Shown piece after piece: positions 63,601 through 64,000 of a DNA stretch of 64,000 nt. The stretch lies in the NCBI GenBank assembly GCA_014155875.1, contig JACEFZ010002053.1, forward strand, positions 124,001 to 188,000. Direction: 5' to 3'. The translations under genes and the position numbers were made by a program. Source of the stretch: Cepaea nemoralis (taxonomy: Eukaryota; Mollusca; Gastropoda; Stylommatophora; Helicidae). Below the pieces are notes generated by a model. That model searched no databases. It worked only from the letters and a program-made list of their open reading frames with translations, and was not told the DNA's origin. Positions within the stretch are counted from its first letter, which is position 1, and the number at the start of each line of letters is the position of its first letter.

Positions 63601-64000
63601 AACAATATCATCGCATCTTTAGTGTTTTCCGCCATCATATCGACACGATTCGCTTGACAGCACTTCTCAGCGCTATCAAGCCAAGACGCCTTACACATTT
63701 CAAGCAGCCTGATATGGGGGGAAAATGGCACGTCAGTAATAGCACAAAGAAACAAGCAGCTTCCAAGATGCATAGTGAGAAAACCGACCAGACTATCAAG
63801 AAGACGAACCTGCCTTTGGAGAGTCTGCATGCAAGCTGTAATAAAGTATCTGAACCTACAGTCAATGAAACTACCAATAAGAAGAGCGACGACTACCCAC
63901 AGACGAACACAAAAACTTGTGAGAGGAAGGAGGACCAAGACACCAGAATCAGAAACACTGATTCAAACACAGTCAGATGGGTGGTCAAGCGGCTAAAAAT
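63540..64000 (+). CDS. Open frame running off the window, unrecognised
   Basis: From an ATG at 63540 (MHNIVTHLSFLYLR) the plus frame stays open for 153 codons to the window edge. The first 20 codons lie in repeat Y. The rest is basic and Ser/Thr/Lys-rich (IRLTALLSAIKPRRLTHFKQ, KKQAASKMHSEKTDQTIKK). I recognise no domain. The last 25 bases resemble the head of SINE family A (GGGTGGTCAAGCGGCTAAAA), so part of this may be a mobile element. It could also be chance. Confidence 0.25.
   Translation, partial: MHNIVTHLSFLYLRSYLKDVEQYHRIFSVFRHHIDTIRLTALLSAIKPRRLTHFKQPDMGGKWHVSNSTKKQAASKMHSEKTDQTIKKTNLPLESLHASCNKVSEPTVNETTNKKSDDYPQTNTKTCERKEDQDTRIRNTDSNTVRWVVKRLK

Overview
This window is metazoan nuclear DNA: AT-rich, gene-poor, and crowded with microsatellites, minisatellites, tRNA-derived SINEs, LINE and Penelope fragments, mariner copies and TTAA-flanked piggyBac-like MITEs. 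The repeat mix and the intron-dense gene suggest a lophotrochozoan, most likely a mollusc. I cannot name the species.

One protein-coding gene can be supported. It is a HECW-type (NEDL1/NEDL2) HECT E3 ubiquitin ligase on the minus strand, read from about 53.5 kb down to a stop codon at 2050-2052. I could place 21 exons (the most upstream is tentative). Every junction is GT-AG, and reading phase is kept through all 20 introns. The joined segments give 787 codons plus stop: WW1, the helical box, WW2, a linker, and a complete HECT domain with its catalytic Cys 32 residues from the C terminus. The N-terminal half (C2 and HECW N domains) is not here and should lie beyond 64 kb on this strand.

Everything else sits in introns or flanks. 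Tandem arrays: 29-bp (0.4-0.65 kb), 42-bp (2.2-4.0 kb), 45-bp (15.4-18.9 kb), 43-bp (19.5-20.7 kb), 39-bp (31.7-34.3 kb), 33-bp (38.6-39.5 kb), about 42-bp (42.9-44.7 kb), 60-bp (49.2-49.7 kb), 92-bp (57.8-59.1 kb) and another 45-bp array (59.9-62.5 kb). Mobile elements: mariner-like copies at 10.4, 14.7, 22.0, 43.1, 44.7 and 54.1 kb; RTE-like LINE pieces at 11.6, 21.0, 24.3, 33.0, 40.4 and 53.7 kb; other LINE pieces carrying AP-endonuclease (2.4 kb) or RNase H (27.7, 41.1 and 46.6 kb); Penelope GIY-YIG pieces at 7.2 and 49.7 kb; two related piggyBac-like MITEs at 30.3 and 48.3 kb; and several SINE families.

The most notable features are a minisatellite whose unit is the 3' end of a HECW exon plus its splice donor, later split by a Penelope element with a possible hammerhead-ribozyme relic; the repeated pattern of transposons lying inside or abutting tandem arrays; and an internally deleted mariner with intact ends and a still-open fused frame. 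I found no evidence for a new multi-gene system.
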